DNA of 40,127 bases from Collinsella sp. (GTDB lineage: Bacteria; Actinomycetota; Coriobacteriia; Coriobacteriales; Coriobacteriaceae). A model generated the notes under the pieces. It saw only the letters and a list, made by a program, of their open reading frames with translations. It was not told where the DNA came from and did not search any database. The stretch lies in the NCBI GenBank assembly GCA_018380195.1, contig JAGZUC010000018.1, positions 1 through 40,127 of the forward strand, read 5' to 3'. The number at the start of each line of letters is the position of its first letter. Positions within the stretch are counted from its first letter, which is position 1. The translations under genes were made by a program, and so were the position numbers. Positions 25,315 through 32,900 of the stretch are shown piece after piece.

Positions 25315-26004
25315 ATGAAGCGTTGCACTTCTGTTTTGTTGCTGTTGGTGGCTTGCGTCGTCGCTGCTGCGGGCGTGGTCCTATTTGGCTCGCTTATCTT
25401 CTATGGGCCGAGTGGGGTTGAGCAGACGGTCGAGATGGCGTCCCTTGTTGCATCGATGCCCGGGCAAATGATTTCGGACGTTACAAAGCCCGATGAGATA
25501 ACGCTCGATATCGAGGAAACGCCGGGCATTCTAAGTATAAGCAACTACCCCATGATTGAACTTGGCTCGTCTCGCTATACCAAGGACGAGAAGTTGTCCC
25601 GACAGGCGCTGGACTTGCTAAACGGGCGTTCGTTCAAACGCTGGGACGGTTGGGATGCCTATGAGCGCCGACGTGGTTTTGTGAACGGTGGCTACCATAC
25701 AACGCTGAAGCTGTATTCATCTGATGGCAAACTGATGCGCACCGTTAACTACAATCCGGAATACGCAAAAGCCGGAGGTGGGGACGGCGTCTATATCCAA
25801 GATGGCGGCGTGACCTACATTCTTGAAGGCGACCAGCAGCAGGTGGTCGATTTTTTGGATCGTTGCGAGATGGACGCGTACGACCAGACCTGTCTGCCCG
25901 ACCCGCAGGCTGCACGCGATAGCGGGTCTGCCCGTACATGGCTGTTCGAGGACGAGATGCCCTGGACCGCCGAATCAGGAAGCACGGGTTCGGCGAAGGA
26001 GTAG
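25315..26004 (+). CDS. Membrane-anchored small protein A, unknown
   Basis: The 229-residue protein has one N-terminal hydrophobic segment (about residues 7-31) and an extracytoplasmic part. It is not recognised. It is a paralogue of the gene ending at 27953: both share SISNYP or GISNYP followed by a Leu/Gly stretch, SFKRW or TFKRW, VYIQDGGVTYILEGDQ or IYIMDGDVAYVMEGDQ, and a nearly identical last 37 residues from QTCLPDPQ to GSAKE. ATG 25315 follows GGAG inside an overlapping GTG-start alternative at 25303. It could be anchored by its first helix as a signal-anchor. Confidence 0.8.
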   Translation: MKRCTSVLLLLVACVVAAAGVVLFGSLIFYGPSGVEQTVEMASLVASMPGQMISDVTKPDEITLDIEETPGILSISNYPMIELGSSRYTKDEKLSRQALDLLNGRSFKRWDGWDAYERRRGFVNGGYHTTLKLYSSDGKLMRTVNYNPEYAKAGGGDGVYIQDGGVTYILEGDQQQVVDFLDRCEMDAYDQTCLPDPQAARDSGSARTWLFEDEMPWTAESGSTGSAKE

Positions 26005-26135
26005 AGACCGCGACCACCACAAAGGGGCCCTTTGTGGTGGTTCTCGGCCTGTCTCGATCTGTAACATCTGGGCCGTTAAAAGAGGGCTTGGTGTTACAGA
26101 TTTAGATTTTCGATTCGGGTGTCTTCTGTTTATCT
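25883..26135 (+). repeat. Duplicated 3' segment, copy A
   Basis: From the last 40 codons of the upstream gene through its 3' flank, this block is highly similar to 27831-28085. The similarity continues past the stop codon into non-coding DNA, including a palindromic repeat. Copy A lacks a short TGCCTGTCCT-like insert that copy B has after ACCACCACAAAGG. This shows a recent segmental duplication or gene conversion. Confidence 0.8.
26052..26106. repeat. Palindromic repeat R1
   Basis: Arms TCTCGATCTGTAACA and TGTTACAGATTTAGA pair over 13 of 15 positions around a 25-nt centre. It is one of five related copies. Confidence 0.8.
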
Positions 26136-26192
26136 CGATCTGTAACAGGTAGACCCTTATTTGCCGAGTAGTAGTTGTTACAGATTTAGATA
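26131..26192. repeat. Palindromic repeat R2
   Basis: Arms TATCTCGATCTGTAACA and TGTTACAGATTTAGATA have two mismatches; the centre is longer (28 nt) and unrelated in sequence to that of R1. Confidence 0.8.
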
Positions 26193-26213
26193 AATGGGAG
26201 CTGCTGAACATTT

Positions 26214-26272
26214 CATCTCGATCTGTAACATCTGGGGTCAAAAACGGCCGCTAGATGTTACAGATCGAGATG
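26214..26272. repeat. Palindromic repeat R3
   Basis: CATCTCGATCTGTAACATCT and its exact 20-bp complement enclose 19 nt. It is the most perfect member. The rest of the gap to 26379 holds an AAAGGTGCCTGTCCC-like fragment at 26292-26309 and no gene. Confidence 0.85.
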
Positions 26273-26379
26273 TTGAGTGCCGGAGCCGAAAATCGCCAGA
26301 AAGGTGCCTGTCCCTTTCGTGGAGGTGGGGGCGAGCTCGATGCCGCCGTGCTCGCTGAACGACATTCTAATGAGCGTCT

Positions 26380-27048
26380 CTACAGGATTTCATCTGGGGT
26401 GGCGGGTTTGGTTGTTTTGGGGATGCCGAGTTTGGACGACGCGAAATCGTCAACATTGTCCTTAATTCCGTCTTTGGTGTAGACGGTGACCATATAGGTG
26501 CTGTGTCCGAATTCGCTCTTGTCGCGTATTGCCCAGGCCTGCCAGTAGGCGGTCCCACTTCGTCCTTCGATTTTTCCGACACGGCGGAGTTCTGTTCGCT
26601 TTAATTTCTGGTCGCTATAGATGGTTCGACCGGCCTCCTCGGTGAGCCCGCACTGTTCAAGCATCTTGTCGAGGACCTGGTTCATGTGGCGTTCATCGGT
26701 GTTTGGTGCGTAGTCGTAGGCGAGGGTGATGGAGTCGAGTGGCTGGTCGTCAATCAGATAGTTTAGCGTCTGAGGTTCAAGGCAGAAATAGGGGGAGCAT
26801 CCGTCGATCTGACCGAGCAGTGGCAACTTTGACTGCCAACTTCCGGTGGGAATTGCATCTTCGTAGAACACGCCACGGCAGACAAAGGAGAGCGAGGTGG
26901 CACGCGAGCCGGCGTCGATCATCCCGCAAAGATCGAAGGGCGAGGCGATACCAAAAGAAAAGGGCGTGACGACGATAAGAAAGAGCATCACGATGGGTAT
27001 GGCGAGAATGGCGATGACGTTGCGACCGGCGGAATGAGACGGCTTCAT
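26380..27048 (-). CDS. Membrane-anchored small protein B, unknown
   Basis: The 222-residue protein has an N-terminal hydrophobic segment (about residues 10-33) and an extracytoplasmic domain with four cysteines (two in FDLCG and FVCRG, then CSPYFC). It is not recognised. It lies between the two paralogues in the opposite direction, and I see no clear sequence similarity to them, though size, topology and site are alike. GAGGAG precedes ATG 27048. The AT-rich 27060-27120 region upstream probably holds its promoter. Confidence 0.75.
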   Translation of the reverse strand: MKPSHSAGRNVIAILAIPIVMLFLIVVTPFSFGIASPFDLCGMIDAGSRATSLSFVCRGVFYEDAIPTGSWQSKLPLLGQIDGCSPYFCLEPQTLNYLIDDQPLDSITLAYDYAPNTDERHMNQVLDKMLEQCGLTEEAGRTIYSDQKLKRTELRRVGKIEGRSGTAYWQAWAIRDKSEFGHSTYMVTVYTKDGIKDNVDDFASSKLGIPKTTKPATPDEIL

Positions 27049-27281
27049 TTGCGCTCCTCGAGACAAAAGCTGTTGAGGATAGATAGAAATAGATATATTC
27101 AGATAACAAATTAAGTTTAATCTCATGGCGTGAGATGGTCGACCGTTAGCGTCGAAAACCACCACAAAGGTGCCTGTCCCCTTTGTGATGGTGAGGAGCG
27201 CGCGGCTTCTTTTGGTAATAGTGTTAGCTGGCGGTATCATTAGTGCAGGTGGCGAAGGTTTGCATTGTGGGGTGTTTTGCC

Positions 27282-27953
27282 GTGAGCCGTTCTGCCCGTA
27301 TTGGATTGATTGTCTTGGCGCTTGCGATCGCTGTGGTTGGCGCGGGTGCTGTCGGTATGGCATTTCTACCTGCTGCGGTGACGGAGCCGGTGGTCAAGCC
27401 TGTGACTCAATCTGTCGAACTTCTGACCGGCGACGACAAGCCCGAGACCATTACCGTTGATTTTGATGAGCAGCCGGCTGTGCTGGGTATTAGCAATTAT
27501 CCGCGTATTCAGCTTGGGGCCATGCGCTATACCACGGATACAAGCCTGATCGATAGGGCGTCCGAGCTACTCAAGGGCAAAACATTTAAGCGCTGGTACG
27601 GATATGCGTCCTATCGGGCAAAAGCGAACGACATGGTTGGCGGATGCCACTCTTCTATCGAGCTGGACACTGCAAACGGCGCAAAGTTATGTGATGTCTC
27701 GTACGATCCGGGCTACGAGGGCAATGAGGGTCCGGGCATCTACATCATGGACGGCGATGTCGCCTATGTCATGGAGGGCGACCAGACCGAGCTCAACGAT
27801 TTTATGGGTCAGTGTATCCAAGATGCCTATGAACAGACCTGCTTGCCTGACCCGCAGACTGCACGCGATAGTGGGTCTGCCCGTACATGGCTGTTCGAGG
27901 ATGAGATGCCCTGGACCGTCGAATCGGGAAGTATGGGTTCGGCGAAGGAGTAG
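27282..27953 (+). CDS. Membrane-anchored small protein C, paralogue of A
   Basis: This protein has 223 residues from GTG 27282, with a hydrophobic N-terminal segment (about residues 5-28). The frame is open from GTG 27243, so the start is uncertain; 27282 is preferred because it puts the helix at the N-terminus, as in paralogue A, and follows GGGGTG. The last 37 residues are almost identical to those of the 25315 gene, while the N-terminal half has diverged. The function is unknown. A tail of this kind could have been homogenised by gene conversion. Confidence 0.75.
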   Translation: MSRSARIGLIVLALAIAVVGAGAVGMAFLPAAVTEPVVKPVTQSVELLTGDDKPETITVDFDEQPAVLGISNYPRIQLGAMRYTTDTSLIDRASELLKGKTFKRWYGYASYRAKANDMVGGCHSSIELDTANGAKLCDVSYDPGYEGNEGPGIYIMDGDVAYVMEGDQTELNDFMGQCIQDAYEQTCLPDPQTARDSGSARTWLFEDEMPWTVESGSMGSAKE

Positions 27954-28085
27954 AGACCGCGACCACCACAAAGGTGCCTGTCCTCTTTGTGATGGTTTTC
28001 GGTCTGTCTCGATCTGTAACATCTTGGCCGCTAAAAGTGGGCCTGGTGTTACAGATTTAGATTTTTGATCCGGGTGTTTTCTGTT
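27831..28085 (+). repeat. Duplicated 3' segment, copy B
   Basis: This is the partner of 25883-26135. It covers the 3' end of gene C and its flank, and includes ACCACCACAAAGGTGCCTGT, a REP-type core also found near 27163. Confidence 0.8.
28007..28061. repeat. Palindromic repeat R4
   Basis: It matches R1 in both arms and much of the centre, because it lies in the duplicated segment. Confidence 0.8.
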
Positions 28086-28087
28086 CG

Positions 28088-28142
28088 TCTCAATCTGTAA
28101 CATCTGGAGCCATAAACAGTCGCTAGATGTTACAGATTGAGA
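28088..28142. repeat. Palindromic repeat R5
   Basis: Arms TCTCAATCTGTAACATCT and AGATGTTACAGATTGAGA pair perfectly over 18 bp. Compared with R3, one base is changed in each arm (G to A on the left, C to T on the right) so that pairing is kept. Confidence 0.85.
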
Positions 28143-28204
28143 TAGTGAGGGGACGAGGCCGCAGCGGGTGAGCGCGCCTGCCCCCTATCTTTCAATCACT
28201 CAGA

Positions 28205-28240
28205 AAATCTTATATATAGAGACTTAGATTTGTGTATAAG
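28205..28240 (+). promoter_or_regulatory. clpB promoter with shared heat-shock box
   Basis: AAATCT (28205-28210) and AGATTT (28226-28231) flank TATATATAGAGACTT, closely matching the box before dnaK, and TATAAG at 28235-28240 is the likely -10. Distance from box to -10 differs by only one base between the two genes. The box is the proposed HspR operator. Confidence 0.6.
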
Positions 28241-28320
28241 AACGCGTAAAGCTGGCAACAATACTTCTCGAACAACGTGAAGCCGCCCCGTAGGGTGGCC
28301 GCCCCAAGAGAGGTGATTCC

Positions 28321-30948
28321 ATGAGAATCGATAAGCTAGCAATGACGTCGCGCGAGGCGCTGCAGACCGCCATGAGCACGGCTGCCGATGCGCAGGCCGG
28401 CGCGGTGGAGCCGATTCACCTGCTGTCCGCCCTGCTCGGTGCCGGCGAGCGCAATATCTCCGTGATCATCGAGCGTATCGGCGCCGACCCGGCCCAGCTC
28501 GCACGCTCCACGCAGGATGCCATCGACCACGCGCCCAAGGTTTCGGGCGAGGGTCAGCAGATGGGCCTGTCTAACGAGCTCGTTCGCGTCATCGAAAAGG
28601 CCGAGAAGAAGGCCACCAAGATGGGCGACAGCTTTGTGGTGACCGAGCATCTGCTGATGGCGCTTGCCGAGGACAAGGGCGAGGCCGGCCGCGTTCTGCG
28701 CGACGCCGGCGTGACCAAGGAGCGCATCGAGCGAGTCTACGAGGAGCTGCGCGGCGATGACCGCGTGACGTCTGCCGAGGACAAGACCCAGTTTGAGGCG
28801 CTGGAGCAGTACGGACACAACATCTGCGACCTGGCCCGCGCCGGCAAGCTCGACCCTGTCATCGGCCGTACCGACGAGATCCGTCGTACCATCCAGGTCC
28901 TGTCCCGCCGCACCAAGAACAACCCCGTGCTCATTGGCGAGCCGGGCGTCGGCAAGACGGCCATCGTCGAGGGCATCGCCCAGCGTATCGTGGCCGGCGA
29001 CGTGCCGAGCACGCTGCGCGACCGTGACCTCATCGAGCTCGACATGAGCGCGCTGGTCGCCGGCGCCAAGTACCGCGGCGAGTTCGAGGACCGCTTGAAG
29101 GCCGTGCTCAAGGAAGTGCAGAAGTCCGAAGGCAAGGTCATCCTGTTCATCGATGAGCTCCACACCATTGTGGGCGCGGGTGCTACCGAGGGCTCCATGG
29201 ACGCCGGTAACATCCTCAAGCCGGCGCTCGCTCGTGGCGACCTGCACGCGATCGGCGCGACTACGCTTGACGAATACCGCAAGTACATCGAGAAGGACGC
29301 GGCGCTCGCCCGTCGTTTCCAGACCGTGATGGTCTCCGAGCCTACCGTCGAGGACACCATCTCGATCCTGCGTGGCCTCAAGGAGAAGTACGAGATCTTC
29401 CACGGCGTGCATATCACCGATGGCGCGCTCGTGGCGGCTGCCGACCTCTCCGATCGCTACATCGCCGACCGCTTCCTGCCCGACAAGGCCATCGACCTGG
29501 TCGATGAGGCCGCAAGCCGCCTGCGCATGGAGCTCGACAGCATGCCGGTCGAGATCGACGCCACCACGCGTCAGCTCACCCAGCTGCAGATTGAGGAGCA
29601 GGCGCTCATGAAGGAGACCGATGACGCCTCCAAGGAACGCCTGGAAGCCCTGCGCCAGGAGATCGCCGAGGTCCAGGAAAAGCTCAACGTGCAAAAGGCC
29701 GGCTGGCTCAACCAAAAGAACGCCATCGACCACGTGCAGGAGCTCAAGGGACAGCTCGACGAGGCCAAGAGCGAAGAGGAGCGCGCGACGCGCAACGGCG
29801 ATCTGGGCCGTGCGTCCGAGCTGCGCTATGCCGTGATCCCGGGTCTGCAGCAGCAGATTCAGGAGTCCGAGGCCGCGCTCGAGGCGCAGAAGGAGCAGGA
29901 TGGCGAAGGCCTCAACGAGCAGGTGACCTCCGATGAGATTGCCGAGGTCGTGAGCGCTTGGACCGGCGTGCCCGTGTCCAAGATGATGCAGGGCGAGCTC
30001 GACAAGCTCAAGGGCCTGGAGGGCGAGCTGCATAAGCGCGTCATCGGCCAGGATGAGGCTGTGTCCGCCGTGGCCGCGGCCGTGCGCCGCAGCCGTGCGG
30101 GTCTCTCCGACCCGGACAAGCCCATCGGTAGCTTCTTCTTCCTGGGTCCCACCGGCGTGGGCAAGACCGAGCTCGCCAAGGCGCTGGCCGAGTGCCTGTT
30201 CGACGACGAGCGCGCGCTCGTGCGTATCGATATGTCCGAGTACATGGAGAAGTTCAGCGTCCAGCGTCTGATCGGTGCGCCCCCGGGATACGTGGGCTAC
30301 GACGAGGGCGGCCAGCTCACCGAGGCCGTGCGCCGTCGTCCGTACTCCGTGATCTTGCTCGACGAGATGGAGAAGGCCCATCCGGATGTCTTTAACGTGC
30401 TGCTGCAGGTGCTCGACGACGGCCGCCTGACCGATGGCCAGGGTCGTCAGGTGTCCTTCAAGAACACGATCATCATCATGACGTCCAACGTGGGCTCCAA
30501 GGCCATCGCCGATCTGTCCGGTAAGGACGAGGAGGAGATGCGCCATCAGGTCGACGCTGCCATGGCTCAGACCTTCCGCCCCGAGTTCCTCAACCGTATC
30601 GACGATATCGTGGTGTTCCATCCGCTCGGTATGGCGCAGATCGAGAAGATCGTCGACATCCAGCTCGCCGACGTCCGCGCGCGTCTGGCCAAGGAGCGCA
30701 TGACGCTTGCCATCACCCCGGCGGCCAAGCAGATGCTCGCCGTGGGTGGCCTGGACCCCGTGTTCGGTGCCCGTCCGCTCAAGCGCCTGGTCCAGCGCGA
30801 GGTCGTGGACGCCATCGCCGCCGCCATCATCGACGGTACGGTGCGCGAGGGCGATCAGGTGACGGTCGATGTCGACAAGGACGGCGGCTTTACCGTCGTT
30901 TGCGACAACACGCCGGCGGCCACCTATGAGGTCCCCGACGCCGAGTAG
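28321..30948 (+). CDS. clpB: Disaggregase ClpB
   Basis: ClpB (875 residues) is the Hsp100 that rescues aggregates together with DnaK. Domains in order: the Clp N-domain (1-145), NBD1 with Walker A GEPGVGKT near 206, the middle coiled-coil domain (about 400-520) that sets ClpB apart from ClpA/ClpC, and NBD2 with Walker A GPTGVGKT near 610 and LLDEMEKAHPDVFNVLLQVLDDG. AGAGGTG precedes ATG 28321. It is monocistronic with a strong terminator. Confidence 0.97.
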   Translation: MRIDKLAMTSREALQTAMSTAADAQAGAVEPIHLLSALLGAGERNISVIIERIGADPAQLARSTQDAIDHAPKVSGEGQQMGLSNELVRVIEKAEKKATKMGDSFVVTEHLLMALAEDKGEAGRVLRDAGVTKERIERVYEELRGDDRVTSAEDKTQFEALEQYGHNICDLARAGKLDPVIGRTDEIRRTIQVLSRRTKNNPVLIGEPGVGKTAIVEGIAQRIVAGDVPSTLRDRDLIELDMSALVAGAKYRGEFEDRLKAVLKEVQKSEGKVILFIDELHTIVGAGATEGSMDAGNILKPALARGDLHAIGATTLDEYRKYIEKDAALARRFQTVMVSEPTVEDTISILRGLKEKYEIFHGVHITDGALVAAADLSDRYIADRFLPDKAIDLVDEAASRLRMELDSMPVEIDATTRQLTQLQIEEQALMKETDDASKERLEALRQEIAEVQEKLNVQKAGWLNQKNAIDHVQELKGQLDEAKSEEERATRNGDLGRASELRYAVIPGLQQQIQESEAALEAQKEQDGEGLNEQVTSDEIAEVVSAWTGVPVSKMMQGELDKLKGLEGELHKRVIGQDEAVSAVAAAVRRSRAGLSDPDKPIGSFFFLGPTGVGKTELAKALAECLFDDERALVRIDMSEYMEKFSVQRLIGAPPGYVGYDEGGQLTEAVRRRPYSVILLDEMEKAHPDVFNVLLQVLDDGRLTDGQGRQVSFKNTIIIMTSNVGSKAIADLSGKDEEEMRHQVDAAMAQTFRPEFLNRIDDIVVFHPLGMAQIEKIVDIQLADVRARLAKERMTLAITPAAKQMLAVGGLDPVFGARPLKRLVQREVVDAIAAAIIDGTVREGDQVTVDVDKDGGFTVVCDNTPAATYEVPDAE

Positions 30949-30992
30949 ATTTTGGGCCATGCCTTAAAATCTACCAGGCATCTCTAAACGCC

Positions 30993-31029
30993 AAGGGCGG
31001 CGGATCCAATCGGGTCCGCCGCCCTTTTT
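30993..31029 (+). terminator. Terminator of clpB
   Basis: A stem of up to 15 bp (30993-31007 with 31012-31026, loop AATC, one G-T pair) is followed by a T run to 31029. Confidence 0.9.
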
Positions 31030-31081
31030 CATGCGACAATCGATGATGTTGAACGTGATTACGTGGTAAGGAGATATGCAG

Positions 31082-31276
31082 ATGAACGACGAGAACAAGA
31101 CGAACGCGCCGGCGACCGAGGCAGTGCCCGCTGCGCCCAAGCCTGCGCCCAAGCCGGCACCTAAGCCGCGCGACCCCTTCATTCGTGCCGAGAACGAGGA
31201 CGACGACGGCTACGATCCCTACAGCGATCGCCGCCCCGAGCGCGAGCCGATGTTCGAAGCCGACCCGTGGAACTAG
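31082..31276 (+). CDS. Small Pro/Lys-rich acidic protein, unknown
   Basis: The 64-residue protein has three parts: a polar N-terminus, a proline-rich linker (PKPAPKPAPKP), and an acidic C-terminus with DDDGYDPYSD and FEADPWN. It is probably unstructured. ATG 31082 is chosen since AAGGAG at 31068-31073 is well spaced for it and too close for ATG 31076. The function is unknown. It lies between clpB and the ATPase gene, behind its own AT-rich promoter region. Confidence 0.6.
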   Translation: MNDENKTNAPATEAVPAAPKPAPKPAPKPRDPFIRAENEDDDGYDPYSDRRPEREPMFEADPWN

Positions 31277-31283
31277 GAAACGT

Positions 31284-31323
31284 CCTCTAGCTGACTGAAC
31301 CGCGCGTTTCTGTTGGCTAGAGG
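31284..31323 (+). terminator. Weak hairpin after the small protein gene
   Basis: CCTCTAGC and GCTAGAGG pair across a 24-nt loop, starting 8 bp after the stop. No proper T run follows. Confidence 0.35.
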
Positions 31324-31390
31324 CGTTTGTGTTTGGCCCCTCAGCCGTTCGACATCCTTCGGGGCGGTAGCAGAAAACTTGCTTAATCAT

Positions 31391-31451
31391 TAATCAAGTT
31401 AAACGAAATCTTGTTTTCCAGCTAATCAAGAAACAGTATAATCTTGATTAG
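31391..31451 (+). promoter_or_regulatory. ATPase promoter with inverted repeats
   Basis: CTAATCAAGA (31422-31431) and TCTTGATTAG (31442-31451) are perfect 10-bp arms around a 10-bp spacer; a TATAAT (31437-31442) lies across the spacer and the right arm. A second, weaker pair of the same half-sites (TAATCAAG at 31391, AATCTTG at 31407) lies just upstream. This looks like an operator over the promoter. Confidence 0.6.
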
Positions 31452-31474
31452 CCAGAGAGCAAGATTGGAGAATC

Positions 31475-32827
31475 ATGGCATTCAACGACTTGATCGCCCA
31501 GAAAATAAAGGACTTTGAACAGCAGGGGGTTCCGCAGGTCTTTGAGCGAGACCTTGATCTAGGAAACCCACAGGAGCCAAAGCGCGACAACATCGTAAAT
31601 GTGATTGTGGGGGCCCGCCGTTGTGGAAAGACGTATCGCCTGTATCAGGAGATGCGGCGGCTTCAGAGCCGGGGCGTCGAGCTTGACCGGATGCTTTACT
31701 TCAATTTTGAGGATGAGCGCTTGCGCCCGTATGAGCCATCGCTGCTGGCGGACGTGCTCGACACGTTCTATGCGCTGTATCCTGTTGCTCGAACCGAGGG
31801 CGCTTACATTTTCTTTGACGAGATCCAGGAAATTCCCGAATGGGGTGCGTTTCTGCGGCGTGTAGTCGATACGGAGAAAGCGACCGTCTATGTGACGGGA
31901 TCTTCTTCCAAGATGCTGTCCTCAGAACTTAAGAGCGAGTTCAGGGGTCGTTCTCTTGTGCGAGAGCTTTTTCCGTTGAGTTTTTCGGAATACGTTCGAT
32001 ATAAGACGGGGAGCGTTCCCGAGCCAGATGCGACCTTTTCCCCGAGCGATGCAGCGCTGCTTCGACATCATCTGATCGGGTATCTTGAACAAGGGGGATT
32101 CATCGCGACACTTGAGCAGACGCCTGCAGACGCGATTCAGCTGCTACAGGAATATGCTTCGCGAACGGTCGCCATGGACGTCGTTGAACGTTACGACGTC
32201 AAGAACCCTCGCCTGGCATCGCTGTTCTTGACGCGGTGTATGGCATCTTCGGGACGAGAGCTGTCAGTGAACAAAGTGTACAACGAGTTCAAGAGCAGAC
32301 AGATACCCGTCAGTCGTAATTCGCTCAGCGATTTACTTGAGTATTATGAGGACGCCTACCTGTTATTTTCTGTGCCGGAGTTCACGCGTTCACTGGCAAA
32401 TAACATGCGGTCTGCGTCTAAGGTCTACGCTGTCGACCCTGCGATGTTTGGAGCATTCTCTCCCGCATCGGCATTGGACCAGGGCCAGAGGCTCGAGACC
32501 GCAGTGTTCAATGCGCTAAGAAGAAGGACTCCCGCGGTGAGGACCGGCTCGGTCTGCCGCCTGCTAATCAAAGAGAAGAGCAAAAGCCATGAGGTAGACT
32601 TTGTGGCTGGGGACGCGCTTCTCATGCGGGCTTATAGCCTGATTCAGGTGAGTGCGGATATGGCAAGTGAGAAAACGCGCGAGCGCGAAATTGCCGCGCT
32701 TGATGCCTCGATGGCCCAGTTTGATCTTGGCGAGTCGGCAATCGTTACCATGGATGAACAGACCGATATTCCATGCGAGCACGGTGTGGTACACGTTATG
32801 CCCGCATGGAAGTGGCTCCTTGCCTAA
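31475..32827 (+). CDS. DUF4143-type AAA ATPase
   Basis: The 450-residue protein is of the family with an N-terminal AAA domain and a C-terminal DUF4143 nuclease-like domain. Walker A is GARRCGKT (46-53) and Walker B is YIFFDEIQE (111-119); VTGSSSKMLSSE and the FPLSFSEY segment are hallmark. The C-terminal part with HEVDFVAGD looks like a PD-(D/E)xK-like core. The cellular role of this family is not settled. Base composition is more AT-rich than its neighbours, and it has its own palindromic promoter, so recent transfer is likely. GGAG precedes the ATG. Confidence 0.9.
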   Translation: MAFNDLIAQKIKDFEQQGVPQVFERDLDLGNPQEPKRDNIVNVIVGARRCGKTYRLYQEMRRLQSRGVELDRMLYFNFEDERLRPYEPSLLADVLDTFYALYPVARTEGAYIFFDEIQEIPEWGAFLRRVVDTEKATVYVTGSSSKMLSSELKSEFRGRSLVRELFPLSFSEYVRYKTGSVPEPDATFSPSDAALLRHHLIGYLEQGGFIATLEQTPADAIQLLQEYASRTVAMDVVERYDVKNPRLASLFLTRCMASSGRELSVNKVYNEFKSRQIPVSRNSLSDLLEYYEDAYLLFSVPEFTRSLANNMRSASKVYAVDPAMFGAFSPASALDQGQRLETAVFNALRRRTPAVRTGSVCRLLIKEKSKSHEVDFVAGDALLMRAYSLIQVSADMASEKTREREIAALDASMAQFDLGESAIVTMDEQTDIPCEHGVVHVMPAWKWLLA

Positions 32828-32900
32828 TCATCTATGGGTCTGTGGGGTCAGGACCTCCTGGCTCCTTCATCACGGTTGGGGAGCACCTTGCTGCGCCAGG

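Noticed and set aside
26052..28142. CRISPR array
   Set aside because: The repeats are palindromic with variable centres, irregularly spaced, interrupted by genes, and no cas gene is present.
28336..30960. 874-codon open frame on the minus strand opposite clpB
   Set aside because: It mirrors the clpB frame over its full length, has no recognisable motif, and clpB is certain.
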